64,000 nt of DNA from Faecalibacterium prausnitzii (GTDB lineage: Bacteria > Bacillota > Clostridia > Oscillospirales > Ruminococcaceae), in the NCBI RefSeq assembly GCF_003287405.1, contig NZ_PRLD01000005.1, positions 1 to 64,000 on the forward strand, read 5' to 3'. A program made the position numbers and the translations under genes. The notes under the pieces are model-generated. The model worked only from the letters and a program-made list of their open reading frames with translations, searched no databases and had not been told where the DNA came from. Numbering within the stretch: position 1 is the first letter of the stretch; every line of letters begins with the position of its first letter. Below are positions 20,807 through 29,658 of this stretch, one piece after another.

Positions 20807-22408
20807 ATGGAGATCGAGATCCTTGAACAGCAGTGCGGCGGCACCGAATTTGTGCCCAGCCCGCACCGGCTGCACCTTGGCGCACAGAACGCCGAGGGGG
20901 TGGACCGGCTGCAGTTCATCCTGCCCGCGGCGTGGGCGGAGTGCACGCTGGCGCTGTACCTGCGCCGCAGCGACGGGGTGCAGCTGGCCGCCATTCCGCT
21001 GGACACCGACGGCAGCGTGACGGTGGACCGCCGCCTGACCGGCAGCGTGCGGGGACAGTGGATGCTGGCCGCCATGGGCAGCAGCGGCTACACCGCCTAC
21101 ACCCGCCCCGGCAGCTACGACGTGTACGCCACCCTGCCCACGGACGGCGGCAGTGAGGAGCTGCCGCCCTCGGTGTACGAGCAGTTCGTGGCGCGCGTGC
21201 TGGAAAGCGCCCGCGCCGCAGCGGAGAGCGCCCGCCGCGCCGAGAACGGTGCGGCAGACACGGCCGTGCAGGCGGCGCTGGCGCAAAAGGCTGCGGACAA
21301 GATCCTTGCCGACCGCACCGATGCCGACGCCTGCGCAAAGCGGGCGGAGGCCGCTGCGCTGCGGGCCGAGAGCTATGCCCCTGCCGATGGACGGGTGCTG
21401 AGCGTGAACGGCAAGGGCGGCGCGGTGCGGCTGACCGCACAGGATGTGGCGGCTGTGCCGCGCCCGGCACAGCCTTTGCCCGGCGCGGTGGTGCGCATCC
21501 TCAGCGTGAATAGTGCCACCGGTGCGGTGCAGACGGACACGACCCCGCTGCCGGATCTGCGCCCCTATGTGCGCAGCGAGACCGTGCCCACAGCGAAAAC
21601 GTCCGGCGCAGTGCGTGCAGACGGGCAGTACGGTGTTGCGGTGCGGGCAGACGCCACCCTGACCACTGTGCCCGCCACAGCGGCACAGCTGGACCGCATG
21701 ACCGAAGCCTATGCGCCCCTGACCCCGGCGTTGCTGCCCTACGGCGTAAAAAAAGCGCTGACCAGCGCCGCCGGGGCGGCGGGCTGGTCGGCGCAGGAAA
21801 AGGCGGCAGCGCTGCTGCAGCTGGGCGCAGATGACCGGTTCTACTCCAAGGCCGAAGCTGACCGGAAATTCGGCACGGCCTACACGCTGCCGTGTGCTAC
21901 CGCCGCCGTGCTGGGCGGCGTAAAGGCCGGGCGGGGAGTGACTGTGGGCGCAGACGGAACATTGGAGGTGACCAGAGAAAACCTGAACGCGGTACTGGGC
22001 TTTAGCCTGACAGAAAAACTGGAACGACTGGAAAGGATGATGAATATGGATGGAAAACTGGTCTACACCGGCGCAGGCGTTGCGGGCAAATCTGCCACGA
22101 GCCTGACCGTGCCGGGCACGGTGAATTACATTGTGGTGCGGATGGTGGCACCCACGGCAGAAAACGGCGCAAACCCGGTCGCCGCTGCTGCGGACTACGG
22201 CAGCACCCGCATCGTGCGGGGCGGCACAGCGGTGGCCATGGTGGGCGGCACGAGCTCTGATCTGAGCAACGGCGTCAAGTGCAGCGGCGCAGCGCCTGTG
22301 CGGATGAACTTTGCAGACAGCGGCGTGCTGAGCATAGGCGTTGTGAGAACGGACACGAGTCTCAGCTTTGAGTATCCCTTCAACGTAGAAGGCTACCAGT
22401 ATGTGTAA
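20807..22408 (+). CDS. phage tail-fibre / upper-baseplate-like protein
   Basis: A 533-residue protein starting at ATG 20807 behind a very strong AAAAGGAGG. The N-terminal 100 residues look like a BppU-type baseplate-attachment domain. Residues about 115-190 are an Ala/Arg/Glu-rich coiled coil typical of fibre shafts (SARAAAESARRAENG), followed by RVLSVNGKGGAVRLTAQDV, a motif common in tail fibres (about residue 205), and a beta-rich C-terminal head. It opens a seven-gene cassette on the plus strand. Receptor specificity cannot be told. High GC and third-position bias match the host, so transfer is not recent or came from a similar host. Confidence 0.75.
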   Translation: MEIEILEQQCGGTEFVPSPHRLHLGAQNAEGVDRLQFILPAAWAECTLALYLRRSDGVQLAAIPLDTDGSVTVDRRLTGSVRGQWMLAAMGSSGYTAYTRPGSYDVYATLPTDGGSEELPPSVYEQFVARVLESARAAAESARRAENGAADTAVQAALAQKAADKILADRTDADACAKRAEAAALRAESYAPADGRVLSVNGKGGAVRLTAQDVAAVPRPAQPLPGAVVRILSVNSATGAVQTDTTPLPDLRPYVRSETVPTAKTSGAVRADGQYGVAVRADATLTTVPATAAQLDRMTEAYAPLTPALLPYGVKKALTSAAGAAGWSAQEKAAALLQLGADDRFYSKAEADRKFGTAYTLPCATAAVLGGVKAGRGVTVGADGTLEVTRENLNAVLGFSLTEKLERLERMMNMDGKLVYTGAGVAGKSATSLTVPGTVNYIVVRMVAPTAENGANPVAAAADYGSTRIVRGGTAVAMVGGTSSDLSNGVKCSGAAPVRMNFADSGVLSIGVVRTDTSLSFEYPFNVEGYQYV

Positions 22409-22420
22409 GGGTGGTGCGGC

Positions 22421-23005
22421 ATGAACGAGATGACCATCCGGCTGGACAAAAACGGCGCGGCAGCCGTGCCCGGCGGGCAGCTGCTGCTGGGGTATGCGGG
22501 CAACCGGGGCAACTACCGGCTGCGTATCGAGCAGCGGGGCGAGTGGAAGGGACTGACCGTGTGCGCCCATTGGCACACCCCCGGTGCAAGTGCAGCCCAG
22601 CTTGTGGAAAACGGCGTTCTGGAGGTTCCGGCGGCGGTGACGGCCGTGCCCGGTGCGGGCTGCATCACCTTTGAGGGGTCGGACGGCAGCCGCACCGTGA
22701 CCAGCGCCGATGTGCGGTGTAAAGTGTGTGCCAACAGCGGCACGGCAGAGGGTGCACTGCCCGCACCGGCTACCTCTGCATGGGAGGCGCTGGTAAGGCT
22801 GCTGGGCGCGGGCGGCATTTCCGCAGAGGAAAAACAGGCGCTGCTGGCAGTGCTGCGGCTTCTGGCGGCGGGCAATGACGCAGCCATGACGGCCTATGCC
22901 CGTCTGGAAGCGCTGTGGAGCGCCCCGCAGCCGCCGAAGGAGAACGTTTTTGCCGTGCTGGGACGGGCGATCCTTGGAAAAATGAGCTTAGGGAGGAACG
23001 AATGA
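22421..23005 (+). CDS. phage-like baseplate/tail accessory protein
   Basis: A 194-residue protein of unknown function. The first 110 residues are predicted beta-rich (MTIRLDKNGAAAVPGGQ, then alternating hydrophobic strands); the rest is helical. It is not recognised beyond its place between fibre and Big2-containing genes, but similar short beta proteins accompany BppU-like fibres in gut Firmicute phages. Its stop overlaps the next start by 4 bp. Confidence 0.55.
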   Translation: MNEMTIRLDKNGAAAVPGGQLLLGYAGNRGNYRLRIEQRGEWKGLTVCAHWHTPGASAAQLVENGVLEVPAAVTAVPGAGCITFEGSDGSRTVTSADVRCKVCANSGTAEGALPAPATSAWEALVRLLGAGGISAEEKQALLAVLRLLAAGNDAAMTAYARLEALWSAPQPPKENVFAVLGRAILGKMSLGRNE

Positions 23006-24024
23006 GCTACGAAAAACAAAACTTTGTGGACGGCCAGACCCTGACGGCTGCCCACCTGAACCACATGGAGGAGGGCATTGCAGCAGCCGGCGGCTTTACC
23101 GCAGGTGCAAAGGAACTGCTGCTGACCCTGTTTGAAAACGCGGCCTACAAGACCGGCGATGCACAGTCTGCCCTGAATGCCCTGCGGGCAGAGTGGGGCG
23201 GTAGTGCGCAGGATGTTCCCGTGCAGAGCGTGAGCCTGAGCGCCGCGATCCTGAACCTGAGCGAGGGCGAGAGCCAGACCCTGACCGCCATGGTGCTGCC
23301 CGCGAACGCTGCCAACAAATTGGTGTGGTGGAGCGTTTCGCCCGCCGGTCTTGCTACGGTGGCAGGCGGCACAGTGACTGCCGTGAAGGCCGGCATCTGC
23401 ACGGTGACAGCTACGGTAGGCGGCAAGAGCGCCAGCTGCACGGTGAATATTGCGCAGGCGGAGACAGCACAGCTGATCTACACTCTGCCCGCCGAAACGG
23501 AGCTGACCAGCGGCTTTGATACCGGTCTGAAGCTGCTGGAGCACGCTTCCACCGAGTCGCCGCAGTACACCATTCTGGTGGACGCAAAGGCGGGGGACAA
23601 CTTTGATGCAAGCACATGGCCAGCCTTCCTGCACTGCCTGACCGAGACCGGCAGCACCGCCAACCTGCCCGGCTTCAACTCCACCAGCAGTCCGCTGAAT
23701 AATAAGACGGAGTTCGCCTACTACAACTACGGCGGCGTTACCCTGTCGGACAGCATCGAGCACCTCAAGACCCGCACGCGGTATGTGGTGCAGATTGACG
23801 GTAAAAAGTACCGCGGCGGCAGCACCTACTGCCCGATGACTGAATGGCTGACCAGCAATGGCAGGATCACCGATGTGCCCCAGACCTTCCTGATCGGTGC
23901 GGCACAGAGCGCGGACGGCAGCAAAAAGCAGCAGTTCTGGCCGGGCACACTGTATCAGTGCAAGGTGTACAAGGGCCTGCTGAGTGATAACCGGATAAAA
24001 GCATATATCAATAAGGGGTGGTAA
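23002..24024 (+). CDS. phage tail protein with Ig-like (Big2) domain
   Basis: 340 residues. The N terminus (FVDGQTLTAAHLNHMEEGI, 8-26) is the attachment motif found at the start of many Firmicute phage tail and neck-appendage proteins. A Big2 Ig-like domain follows (about 67-147, VSLSAAILNLSEGESQTLTA to SCTVNI), then a C-terminal beta-sandwich resembling a carbohydrate-binding or LamG-type fold (about 150-340). The start at 23002 overlaps the previous stop. It is probably displayed on the fibre and binds surface glycans. Confidence 0.7.
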   Translation: MSYEKQNFVDGQTLTAAHLNHMEEGIAAAGGFTAGAKELLLTLFENAAYKTGDAQSALNALRAEWGGSAQDVPVQSVSLSAAILNLSEGESQTLTAMVLPANAANKLVWWSVSPAGLATVAGGTVTAVKAGICTVTATVGGKSASCTVNIAQAETAQLIYTLPAETELTSGFDTGLKLLEHASTESPQYTILVDAKAGDNFDASTWPAFLHCLTETGSTANLPGFNSTSSPLNNKTEFAYYNYGGVTLSDSIEHLKTRTRYVVQIDGKKYRGGSTYCPMTEWLTSNGRITDVPQTFLIGAAQSADGSKKQQFWPGTLYQCKVYKGLLSDNRIKAYINKGW

Positions 24025-24025
24025 G

Positions 24026-24703
24026 ATGGAGATATACGACATCAACGGTCAGATCATCGACCCGCTGGCGGGAAAAACACTGTACGTTGCAGGCGACAGC
24101 ATCGCCTATGGCAAGGGCAGCGCGGGCGGCTACGGCAAGTGCATTGCAGACCGGTACGGAATGCAGCTGATCAACGAAGCGGTGGACGGTGCAACGCTGG
24201 CGACACTGGTCCCTGACAATGTGAACGGCGGTTACCGCACCAGCATCGGCATGACCGTGAAAAGCTCTACGGAGCTGGAAAAGGCAGACTACATCCTGCT
24301 GGAGGGCGGCGTGAATGATGCATGGAACAATGCCAAGCTAGGCGCGCTGAACGGAAGCTTTGATCCGGCGTTCTATTCGGGGGACACGATCGGTACGCTG
24401 GAAGCGATGCTGGACTATCTGGCCAAAAAACGCAGTGATAAGCGTGTGGCCTATGTGTTCCCGCACGGCGGACTGTTTGCCAGCAGCGAAAACTGGTACA
24501 AGACCTACAAGCCCGCGATCCTTGCGGCGCTTAAAAAGTGGGGTGTGCCCTATGTGGATATTGAGGAATGCGCCCCGCCCATGGGTGCCCACGGCGTCAG
24601 CGAGCTGAGCGACAAGTACACGATTGATGGCACACACCCCAACAAGGCCGGCTACGAGCGGTTTTACATGGAGCCCATCGCTGCGCTGCTGAAACGGCTG
24701 TAA
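24026..24703 (+). CDS. SGNH/GDSL-type hydrolase of the phage-like cassette
   Basis: 225 residues with the SGNH blocks in order: GDSIAYG (catalytic Ser, about 24), the glycine block in EAVDGATL, GGVND (Asn, about 94) and DGTHPN with the catalytic Asp-His near the C terminus. The family hydrolyses esters, often O-acetyl groups on glycans. Between fibre and lysis genes it probably de-acetylates a surface polysaccharide during attachment. It starts 2 bp after the previous stop, behind AAGGGGTGG. Confidence 0.85.
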   Translation: MEIYDINGQIIDPLAGKTLYVAGDSIAYGKGSAGGYGKCIADRYGMQLINEAVDGATLATLVPDNVNGGYRTSIGMTVKSSTELEKADYILLEGGVNDAWNNAKLGALNGSFDPAFYSGDTIGTLEAMLDYLAKKRSDKRVAYVFPHGGLFASSENWYKTYKPAILAALKKWGVPYVDIEECAPPMGAHGVSELSDKYTIDGTHPNKAGYERFYMEPIAALLKRL

Positions 24704-24714
24704 GGGGGGACACA

Positions 24715-25128
24715 ATGGCATTGCAGGCATACTCTCTTGCCCGGGACGGCGAAGCGTACCTCTCGCCCCATTTCAGGGTGCAGGAGTTCCGCTGTAAAGA
24801 CGGCAGCGACCCGGTTTTCGTTGACACAGCGCTGGTGGAACTTCTGGAGCAGCTGCGGGCGCATTTTGGCAAGGCGGTGACCATTACCAGCGGCTACCGC
24901 ACCCCGGCGCACAACGCCAAAGCGGGCGGGACGAGGTTCAGCCAGCATCTGTACGGACGGGCGGCAGATATCCGGGTGCAGGGCGCAAGCGTAGAGGAGG
25001 TAGCCGCCTGTGCCGAGCGCCTGCTGCACGGCTGCGGCGGCGTGGGGAGATACCCGGCAAAGGCGGGCAGAGCCGCCGGCTGGGTGCACGTGGACACCCG
25101 GGCAGAAAAAGCCCGGTGGAGGGGGTGA
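24715..25128 (+). CDS. M15-family peptidoglycan peptidase (endolysin)
   Basis: 137 residues. The zinc-peptidase motifs are visible: SGYRTPAHNAKAGG, then SQHLYGRAADI (H and D zinc ligands in SxHxxGxAxD) and WVHVDTR (second His). This is the peptidase M15A/VanY-like catalytic domain used by phage endolysins to cut peptide stems. There is no cell-wall-binding domain or signal peptide, so release would depend on the holin downstream. Confidence 0.85.
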   Translation: MALQAYSLARDGEAYLSPHFRVQEFRCKDGSDPVFVDTALVELLEQLRAHFGKAVTITSGYRTPAHNAKAGGTRFSQHLYGRAADIRVQGASVEEVAACAERLLHGCGGVGRYPAKAGRAAGWVHVDTRAEKARWRG

Positions 25129-25133
25129 GCGCG

Positions 25134-25352
25134 ATGGAGAGCATCATCTCGGCCATCCTTGCCGGTGCAGTGACCCTGATCGGTGTGCTGATCGCCAACG
25201 GCAAAAGTCAGGCGGTGACCGACACCAAGCTGGAGGAGCTGACCCGGGAGGTGCGGGAGCATAACAACTTTGCCCGCCGCGTACCCATTTTAGAAGAACA
25301 GATGAAGGTGGCGAACCACCGCATCGCAGATCTGGAGAAAGAGAGGAACTGA
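25134..25352 (+). CDS. small membrane-anchored coiled-coil protein of the lysis module
   Basis: 72 residues: one membrane helix (IISAILAGAVTLIGVLIANG, about 3-22) and a charged coiled coil to the C terminus (LEELTREVREHNNFARRVP, ILEEQMK). Topology resembles XhlA/haemolysin-type holin partners, but no specific family is recognised. The start ATG 25134 is chosen over an upstream in-frame codon because GGAGGGGG precedes it. Confidence 0.6.
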   Translation: MESIISAILAGAVTLIGVLIANGKSQAVTDTKLEELTREVREHNNFARRVPILEEQMKVANHRIADLEKERN

Positions 25353-25356
25353 AGCT

Positions 25357-25611
25357 ATGAACGATACCCATTGCAAAATTTCTGCCGCCACGCTGGCGCG
25401 CACGGCTGCGTTGGCGCTGGCACTGACCAATCAGGTGCTGAGCGCCTGCGGAAAACCCATGCTGCCCATTGAGAGCGCCACCGTGGAGCAGCTGGTGACC
25501 ACCGGTCTGACCGTGGCCGCCGCCCTTGCGGGCTGGTGGAAGAATAACTCCTTCACCCCGGAGGCCATTGAGGCCGACGGCTATCTGGAAAAGCTGCGGA
25601 AGGAGAAGTAA
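25357..25611 (+). CDS. phage holin (phi-LC3/SPP1 type)
   Basis: 84 residues with an N-terminal hydrophobic helix (LARTAALALALTNQVLSACG), a short loop and a second helix, then the family motif WWKNNSFTPEAIEADGYL. It forms membrane lesions that release endolysin. It is the last gene of the cassette, 4 bp after the coiled-coil gene. Confidence 0.85.
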   Translation: MNDTHCKISAATLARTAALALALTNQVLSACGKPMLPIESATVEQLVTTGLTVAAALAGWWKNNSFTPEAIEADGYLEKLRKEK

Positions 25612-25619
25612 AAAGTAAC

Positions 25620-25653
25620 AGAGCCCCTGCACAGATTGCTGTGCAGGGGCTCT
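25620..25653. terminator. terminator-like hairpin behind the phage-like cassette
   Basis: AGAGCCCCTGCACAG (25620-25634) pairs perfectly with 25639-25653 around ATTG. The following T-run is poor on both strands, so efficiency is uncertain. Confidence 0.6.
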
Positions 25654-25669
25654 ACTGTTGCAAGATACA

Positions 25670-25957
25670 GCCAACAAAAAACGGCTCTGCCGAAGCAGAG
25701 CCGTAAAGTTGCATACTGAAATATAATCAGCGCTTGGAGAACTGGGGAGCATCGCTGGCAGGGCTGCGCCCTGCACGCGATGCTTGAGCAAGGATTTATA
25801 AGCGCCTCCGGCTCGCCCCTTGCGGGGCAACCGCCGGAGATGCGCAGTCGTACTCCCCAGTTCTCCGGGAAGGTGGGCAACAAAAAAACGGCTCTGCCGA
25901 AGCAGAGCCGTAAAAGTGCATCTGAAATATAATCAGCGCTTGGAGAACTGGGGAGCA
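25670..25957. repeat. duplication of the rpsI 3' end with an inverted-repeat insert
   Basis: About 80 bp covering the rpsI C-terminal codons, stop and terminator hairpin (25877-25957) recur almost identically at 25670-25751. The first copy's GGAGAACTGGGGAG (25736-25749) is also found inverted at 25853-25866, bounding a 131-bp unit with internal stems (AGCATCG/CGATGCT; GCAGGGC/GCCCTGC; GCCTCCGGC/GCCGGAG). Confidence 0.75.
25881..25911 (-). terminator. rplM-rpsI operon terminator
   Basis: ACGGCTCTGC (25888-25897), loop CGAA, GCAGAGCCGT (25902-25911), then minus-strand T7. An identical hairpin is duplicated at 25681-25704. Confidence 0.88.
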
Positions 25958-26331
25958 CGACGTGCAGCCTTCAGGCCGTACTTCTTACGCTCCTTCATAC
26001 GAGGATCGCGGGTCAGGAAGCCAGCCTTCTTCAGCACAGGACGGTTCTCGTCACTCTGCTGCAGCAGGGCGCGGCTCAGGCCGTGACGGATAGCGCCAGC
26101 CTGACCGGAAACACCGCCGCCGGAAACGCGGACGACGACGTCGTACTTGCCCTCCAGGCCCAGCAGGACCAGCGGAGAGCGGACGATCAGCTTCAGGGTC
26201 TCCAGACCGAAGTAGTTGTCGATATCACGATCGTTGATGGTGATCTTACCGGTGCCGGTGTAAACGCGAACGCGGGCAACGGAATCCTTACGACGACCAG
26301 TGCCGTAGAAATAAGGTTTGGTTTCGTACAT
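25933..26331 (-). CDS. rpsI: 30S ribosomal protein S9
   Basis: 132 residues. The hallmark [14 protein letters not shown] is near the N terminus and the C-terminal basic tail ends FSKR, which contacts P-site tRNA. The normal partner of rplM, 17 bp downstream. Its 3' end is duplicated in the adjacent intergenic DNA. Confidence 0.98.
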   Translation of the reverse strand: MYETKPYFYGTGRRKDSVARVRVYTGTGKITINDRDIDNYFGLETLKLIVRSPLVLLGLEGKYDVVVRVSGGGVSGQAGAIRHGLSRALLQQSDENRPVLKKAGFLTRDPRMKERKKYGLKAARRAPQFSKR

Positions 26332-26348
26332 ATTCGATTGCCTCCTTC

Positions 26349-26777
26349 TTAGAACTCGATCTTCTCGGGCTTCTGAGCAGCGTGAGCGTGCTCGGCACCC
26401 TGGTAGCAGTGCAGGCGGGTCAGAGCCTTAGCACCGATGGTGTTGGAAGGGATCATGCCCTTGACAGCGTAGGTCATAGCCAGATCGCTGTTCTCAGCCA
26501 TCAGCTTGCTGTACTGGACCTTCTTCAGGCCGCCGATGTACTTGCTGTGGGTGATGTGGAACTTCTGCTCGGCCTTCTTGCCGGTCAGAACAGCCTTGTC
26601 GCAGTTGATGACAACCACGAAATCGCCGCAGTCCACGTTGGGGGTGTAATCGACCTTCTGCTTGCCGCGCAGCAGAACAGCGGCCTCAGCAGCGACGTGG
26701 CCCAGGCTCTTGCCGGCAGCGTCGAGCAGGTACCACTTACGCTCGACTTCAGCGGGCTTTACGAGAGTAGTGCTCAT
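26349..26777 (-). CDS. rplM: 50S ribosomal protein L13
   Basis: 142 residues, full length. The L13 landmarks [40 protein letters not shown] and [19 protein letters not shown] are intact. The start follows AGGAGGAAATAGAT. It is first in the rplM-rpsI operon. Confidence 0.98.
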   Translation of the reverse strand: MSTTLVKPAEVERKWYLLDAAGKSLGHVAAEAAVLLRGKQKVDYTPNVDCGDFVVVINCDKAVLTGKKAEQKFHITHSKYIGGLKKVQYSKLMAENSDLAMTYAVKGMIPSNTIGAKALTRLHCYQGAEHAHAAQKPEKIEF

Positions 26778-26838
26778 ATCTATTTCCTCCTGATAAGCTT
26801 TTTGTACGTTTCAGGCGCCCTTTTGGGGCGCGAGTGTC

Positions 26839-26867
26839 AGTATACAACACAAAAACGCGCCTGTCAA
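26839..26867 (-). promoter_or_regulatory. strong promoter of rplM-rpsI
   Basis: Minus strand: TTGACA (26862-26867), 17 bp, TATACT (26839-26844). The leader of about 55 nt carries the hairpin GCGCCC-caaaa-GGGCGC (complement of 26816-26832), at the place where L13 autoregulatory leaders lie in other Firmicutes. I cannot confirm that family by eye. Confidence 0.85.
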
Positions 26868-27089
26868 CATGATTTTTGGATTTTTTCAGCGGAATTTTTT
26901 GAAACTCTCAAAATCGCTTGTTTTCTCTTGAATTCTCTTGATTTCTAAATTTCGATTTTTGCAAAAGTTTTTTGCCCGCCCCGGCATATTTTTGCCATTT
27001 GCCCGCTACAAATCCCGCTGCGGTTGTGGTATACTATAAAGGATATGGGCGGCGTACCGCCGCCTTGCCAACACAAGGAGAATACATCC

Positions 27090-27659
27090 ATGCCAAATGA
27101 GATCGACCGCACTTCCTCGGCGCAGCGCCGCAGCTCCAGGCTGCTGACGGCGATGGCCATTTTCATCTGTCTGGGCATCGCAGCCTACATGGTGCTTACC
27201 CTGCTGGTGAACCGGCAGACCCCCGCGACACCCGACACCCACTATACCGGCACGAACGGCGTCTCTGTCTACTACGACAGCAGCGTGTGGAGCGTGTGCC
27301 GCATGACCGAGGACGCAACCCTCGGCACCGTGCTGGAACTTGCCACCGCCGATACGGCAGACAGCGAGGATTATCAGGCCGTGCTGCTGCAGCGCGGCAC
27401 CGCCGACAGCTACGACAACTTTATTGAGGATTCGGAAGCCGACCTCAAGCAGGCCTATGGTGTCATCAAGCCCCGCAAGGTCAACCTGACCGTGGAGGGT
27501 GCAGCCGTAGAGGCGGTGCGCTGCGATATCCGCACCTACTACGCCGTGCTGGCCACCATCACCTACGACAGCGGCGATGTGGTCTATGTTTCGGCGCTGA
27601 CAAAGCTGGCGTCCATCAGCGATGTGGTCAATCTGGTAGAAAGTGTGAGCCTGTCATGA
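27090..27659 (+). CDS. hypothetical single-pass membrane protein
   Basis: 189 residues, start ATG 27090 behind CAAGGAG (27074-27080). A short basic cytoplasmic N terminus is followed by one membrane helix (LTAMAIFICLGIAAYMVLTLLV, about 22-43) and an extracytoplasmic alpha/beta domain of about 140 residues with no recognised motif. Its stop overlaps the ttcA start by 4 bp, so it is probably co-transcribed with ttcA, alr and lepA. A TATACT at 27030-27035 could be its -10. Function unknown. Confidence 0.8.
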   Translation: MPNEIDRTSSAQRRSSRLLTAMAIFICLGIAAYMVLTLLVNRQTPATPDTHYTGTNGVSVYYDSSVWSVCRMTEDATLGTVLELATADTADSEDYQAVLLQRGTADSYDNFIEDSEADLKQAYGVIKPRKVNLTVEGAAVEAVRCDIRTYYAVLATITYDSGDVVYVSALTKLASISDVVNLVESVSLS

Positions 27660-28456
27660 GTGATCTTCGTGCAATGCAGCGGCTTTGCGGCCTGATGCGC
27701 AAGGCCGTGCAGGACTATGAAATGATCGCCCCCGGCGACCGGGTGATGGTGGGCGTTTCCGGCGGCAAGGACAGCGTGGCGCTGACCATCGGCCTTTCCA
27801 TGCTGCGCAAGTACATCGGCTTTGACTACGAGGTGGTGGCGGTCACGCTGGACCCGCAGTTTGACCATCAGCCCATGGACTACTCGGCGCTGGCAGAGCT
27901 GTTCCGGCAGCACGGCATCCCCTACGAGGTGCGCCGCACCGAGATCGGCCCTGTGGTGTTCGAGTACCGCAAGGAGAAGAACCCCTGCGCCCTGTGCGCC
28001 AAGCTGCGGCGGGGTGCGCTGCACACCGCCGCGCAGGAGCTGGGCTGCAACAAGGTGGCGCTGGGACATCATCTGGACGATGCCGTGGAGACCTTTTATA
28101 TGAACCTCTGGCGGGAGGGGCGCATCGGCTGCTTCTCGCCGGTGACCTACCTCTCCCAGCGGGATCTCACCCTCATCCGCCCCATGCTGCTGGCTACCGA
28201 GTACGAGGTGCAGTGCGCCGTGCGGGAGGCGGGCTTGCCCATCGTGAAGAGCCGCTGTCCCGCCGACGGCGTTACCGTGCGGGAACAGACCAAAGAATTT
28301 GTGCAGGAGCGCTGCCGCACCGACCACGCCTTCCGTCAAAAGACCCTCCATGCCTTGCAGGAGAGCGGCATTGACGGCTGGCGTCCCGTCCACACGGGCC
28401 GGGGCAGCTTTATCGTACCAAAAAAGGAAACAGATCATGCAGAAACAACCATTTGA
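27656..28456 (+). CDS. ttcA: TtcA-family tRNA 2-thiolation ATPase
   Basis: 266 residues of the PP-loop ATPase superfamily. SGGKDS (about 38-43) is the ATP-pyrophosphatase loop, and NPCALCAKLRRGAL provides the CxxC that holds an iron-sulfur cluster in TtcA. These enzymes activate tRNA cytidine-32 for sulfur insertion. TtuA-like or uncharacterised TtcA paralogues remain possible because the second CxxC is not evident (only SRCPADG). It overlaps alr by 20 bp. Confidence 0.8.
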   Translation: MSDLRAMQRLCGLMRKAVQDYEMIAPGDRVMVGVSGGKDSVALTIGLSMLRKYIGFDYEVVAVTLDPQFDHQPMDYSALAELFRQHGIPYEVRRTEIGPVVFEYRKEKNPCALCAKLRRGALHTAAQELGCNKVALGHHLDDAVETFYMNLWREGRIGCFSPVTYLSQRDLTLIRPMLLATEYEVQCAVREAGLPIVKSRCPADGVTVREQTKEFVQERCRTDHAFRQKTLHALQESGIDGWRPVHTGRGSFIVPKKETDHAETTI

Positions 28457-29639
28457 AAAACACGTCTGGGCCGAGATCGACCTCGAGGCCCTTCGGTATA
28501 ATTTCCGGGAGGTAAAAGCCCGGGCAGGGGAACTGCCCCTGTGCGCAGTGGTCAAGGCGGACAGCTACGGCCACGGCGCGGTACAGTGCGCCCGGGTGTT
28601 CGCCGAGGAGGGTGCCGCATGGCTGGCGGTCAGCTGCCTGACCGAAGCTGTGCAGCTGCGCAAGGCAGGGCAGACTTTGCCCATTCTCATTCTGGGTCAT
28701 GTGCAGCCCGCCTACGCCGCCGCCCTGATCCAGAACGACATCACCGTGGCCTGCTACTCCCTTGCGCAGGCACGCGCCCTGAGCGAAGCTGCCGTGGCGG
28801 CGGGCGGCAGAGTGCACATCCACCTCAAGGCCGACACCGGTATGGGGCGCATCGGCTTTGCCCTGCGCACCGATTTTGACGCCGCCATCCGGGAGATGCT
28901 GGAAGCCTGTGCGCTGCCCGGGCTGGAAATGACCGGCCTGTTCCAGCATTTTTCCGTGGCTGATGACACTGCCCCGGAGAATGTGGCCTATACTGCCGAG
29001 CAGCACGCACTGTTCGTGAAAGCTTTCCACGCGCTGAAAGCTGCCGGGCGGGAACCCGCCCTTGTGCACTGCGACAACTCTGCCGGGGTTATGCTGCACC
29101 CGGACTGGCCGGAGGGGTTGCCCCGGGAGCGCTGCATGGCGCGCCCCGGCATCATCCTGTACGGCTACGACCCCAGCGACGAGGTACGCTTTGGGCGCTT
29201 TAAGCCGGTGATGACCCTCAAGACCGTGGTGAGCATGATCAAGGAGATGCAGCCCGGCCAGTGCGCCAGCTACGGCCGCCGCTTTACCGCCGAAAAGCCC
29301 ACCAAGGTAGCCACCCTTTGCACCGGCTATGCCGACGGTTACCCCCGGCTTTTGAGCTGCGGCAAGGGCGTGGTGGAGATCCACGGCAAGGCCTGCCCGG
29401 TGCTGGGGCGGGTGTGCATGGATCAGATGATGGTGGACGTGACCGACGTGCCGGAAGTGCGCGAGGACGACGAAGCCATCCTGTGGGGCGGCACCGTGAG
29501 CGACACCGCAGAGACCATTGCCCGCAAGACCGATACCATCCCCTACGAAGTGCTGTGCGGCGTTTCCCGCCGCGTGCCCCGCGTCTACCGCGACCATGGA
29601 CAGATCGTGGCCGTGGAGGACTGGATCTTAGAAGCATAA
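28437..29639 (+). CDS. alr: alanine racemase
   Basis: Makes D-alanine for peptidoglycan. 400 residues. PLP lysine is Lys40 in [11 protein letters not shown]; the barrel motif [13 protein letters not shown] and the C-terminal-domain catalytic tyrosine in CASYGRRF are present, with [11 protein letters not shown] near the end. The start ATG 28437 follows AAAAGGAAA and overlaps ttcA by 20 bp; the frame extends further upstream but only inside ttcA. In Bacillus alr neighbours acpS and ndoA; here those are 20 kb away. Confidence 0.95.
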   Translation: MQKQPFEKHVWAEIDLEALRYNFREVKARAGELPLCAVVKADSYGHGAVQCARVFAEEGAAWLAVSCLTEAVQLRKAGQTLPILILGHVQPAYAAALIQNDITVACYSLAQARALSEAAVAAGGRVHIHLKADTGMGRIGFALRTDFDAAIREMLEACALPGLEMTGLFQHFSVADDTAPENVAYTAEQHALFVKAFHALKAAGREPALVHCDNSAGVMLHPDWPEGLPRERCMARPGIILYGYDPSDEVRFGRFKPVMTLKTVVSMIKEMQPGQCASYGRRFTAEKPTKVATLCTGYADGYPRLLSCGKGVVEIHGKACPVLGRVCMDQMMVDVTDVPEVREDDEAILWGGTVSDTAETIARKTDTIPYEVLCGVSRRVPRVYRDHGQIVAVEDWILEA

Positions 29640-29658
29640 AGCTGCCCGGAGGAACTAC

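Noticed and set aside
20708-25611. Complete prophage
   Set aside because: No integrase, repressor, terminase, portal, capsid, tape-measure or sheath gene is present in or around the cassette.
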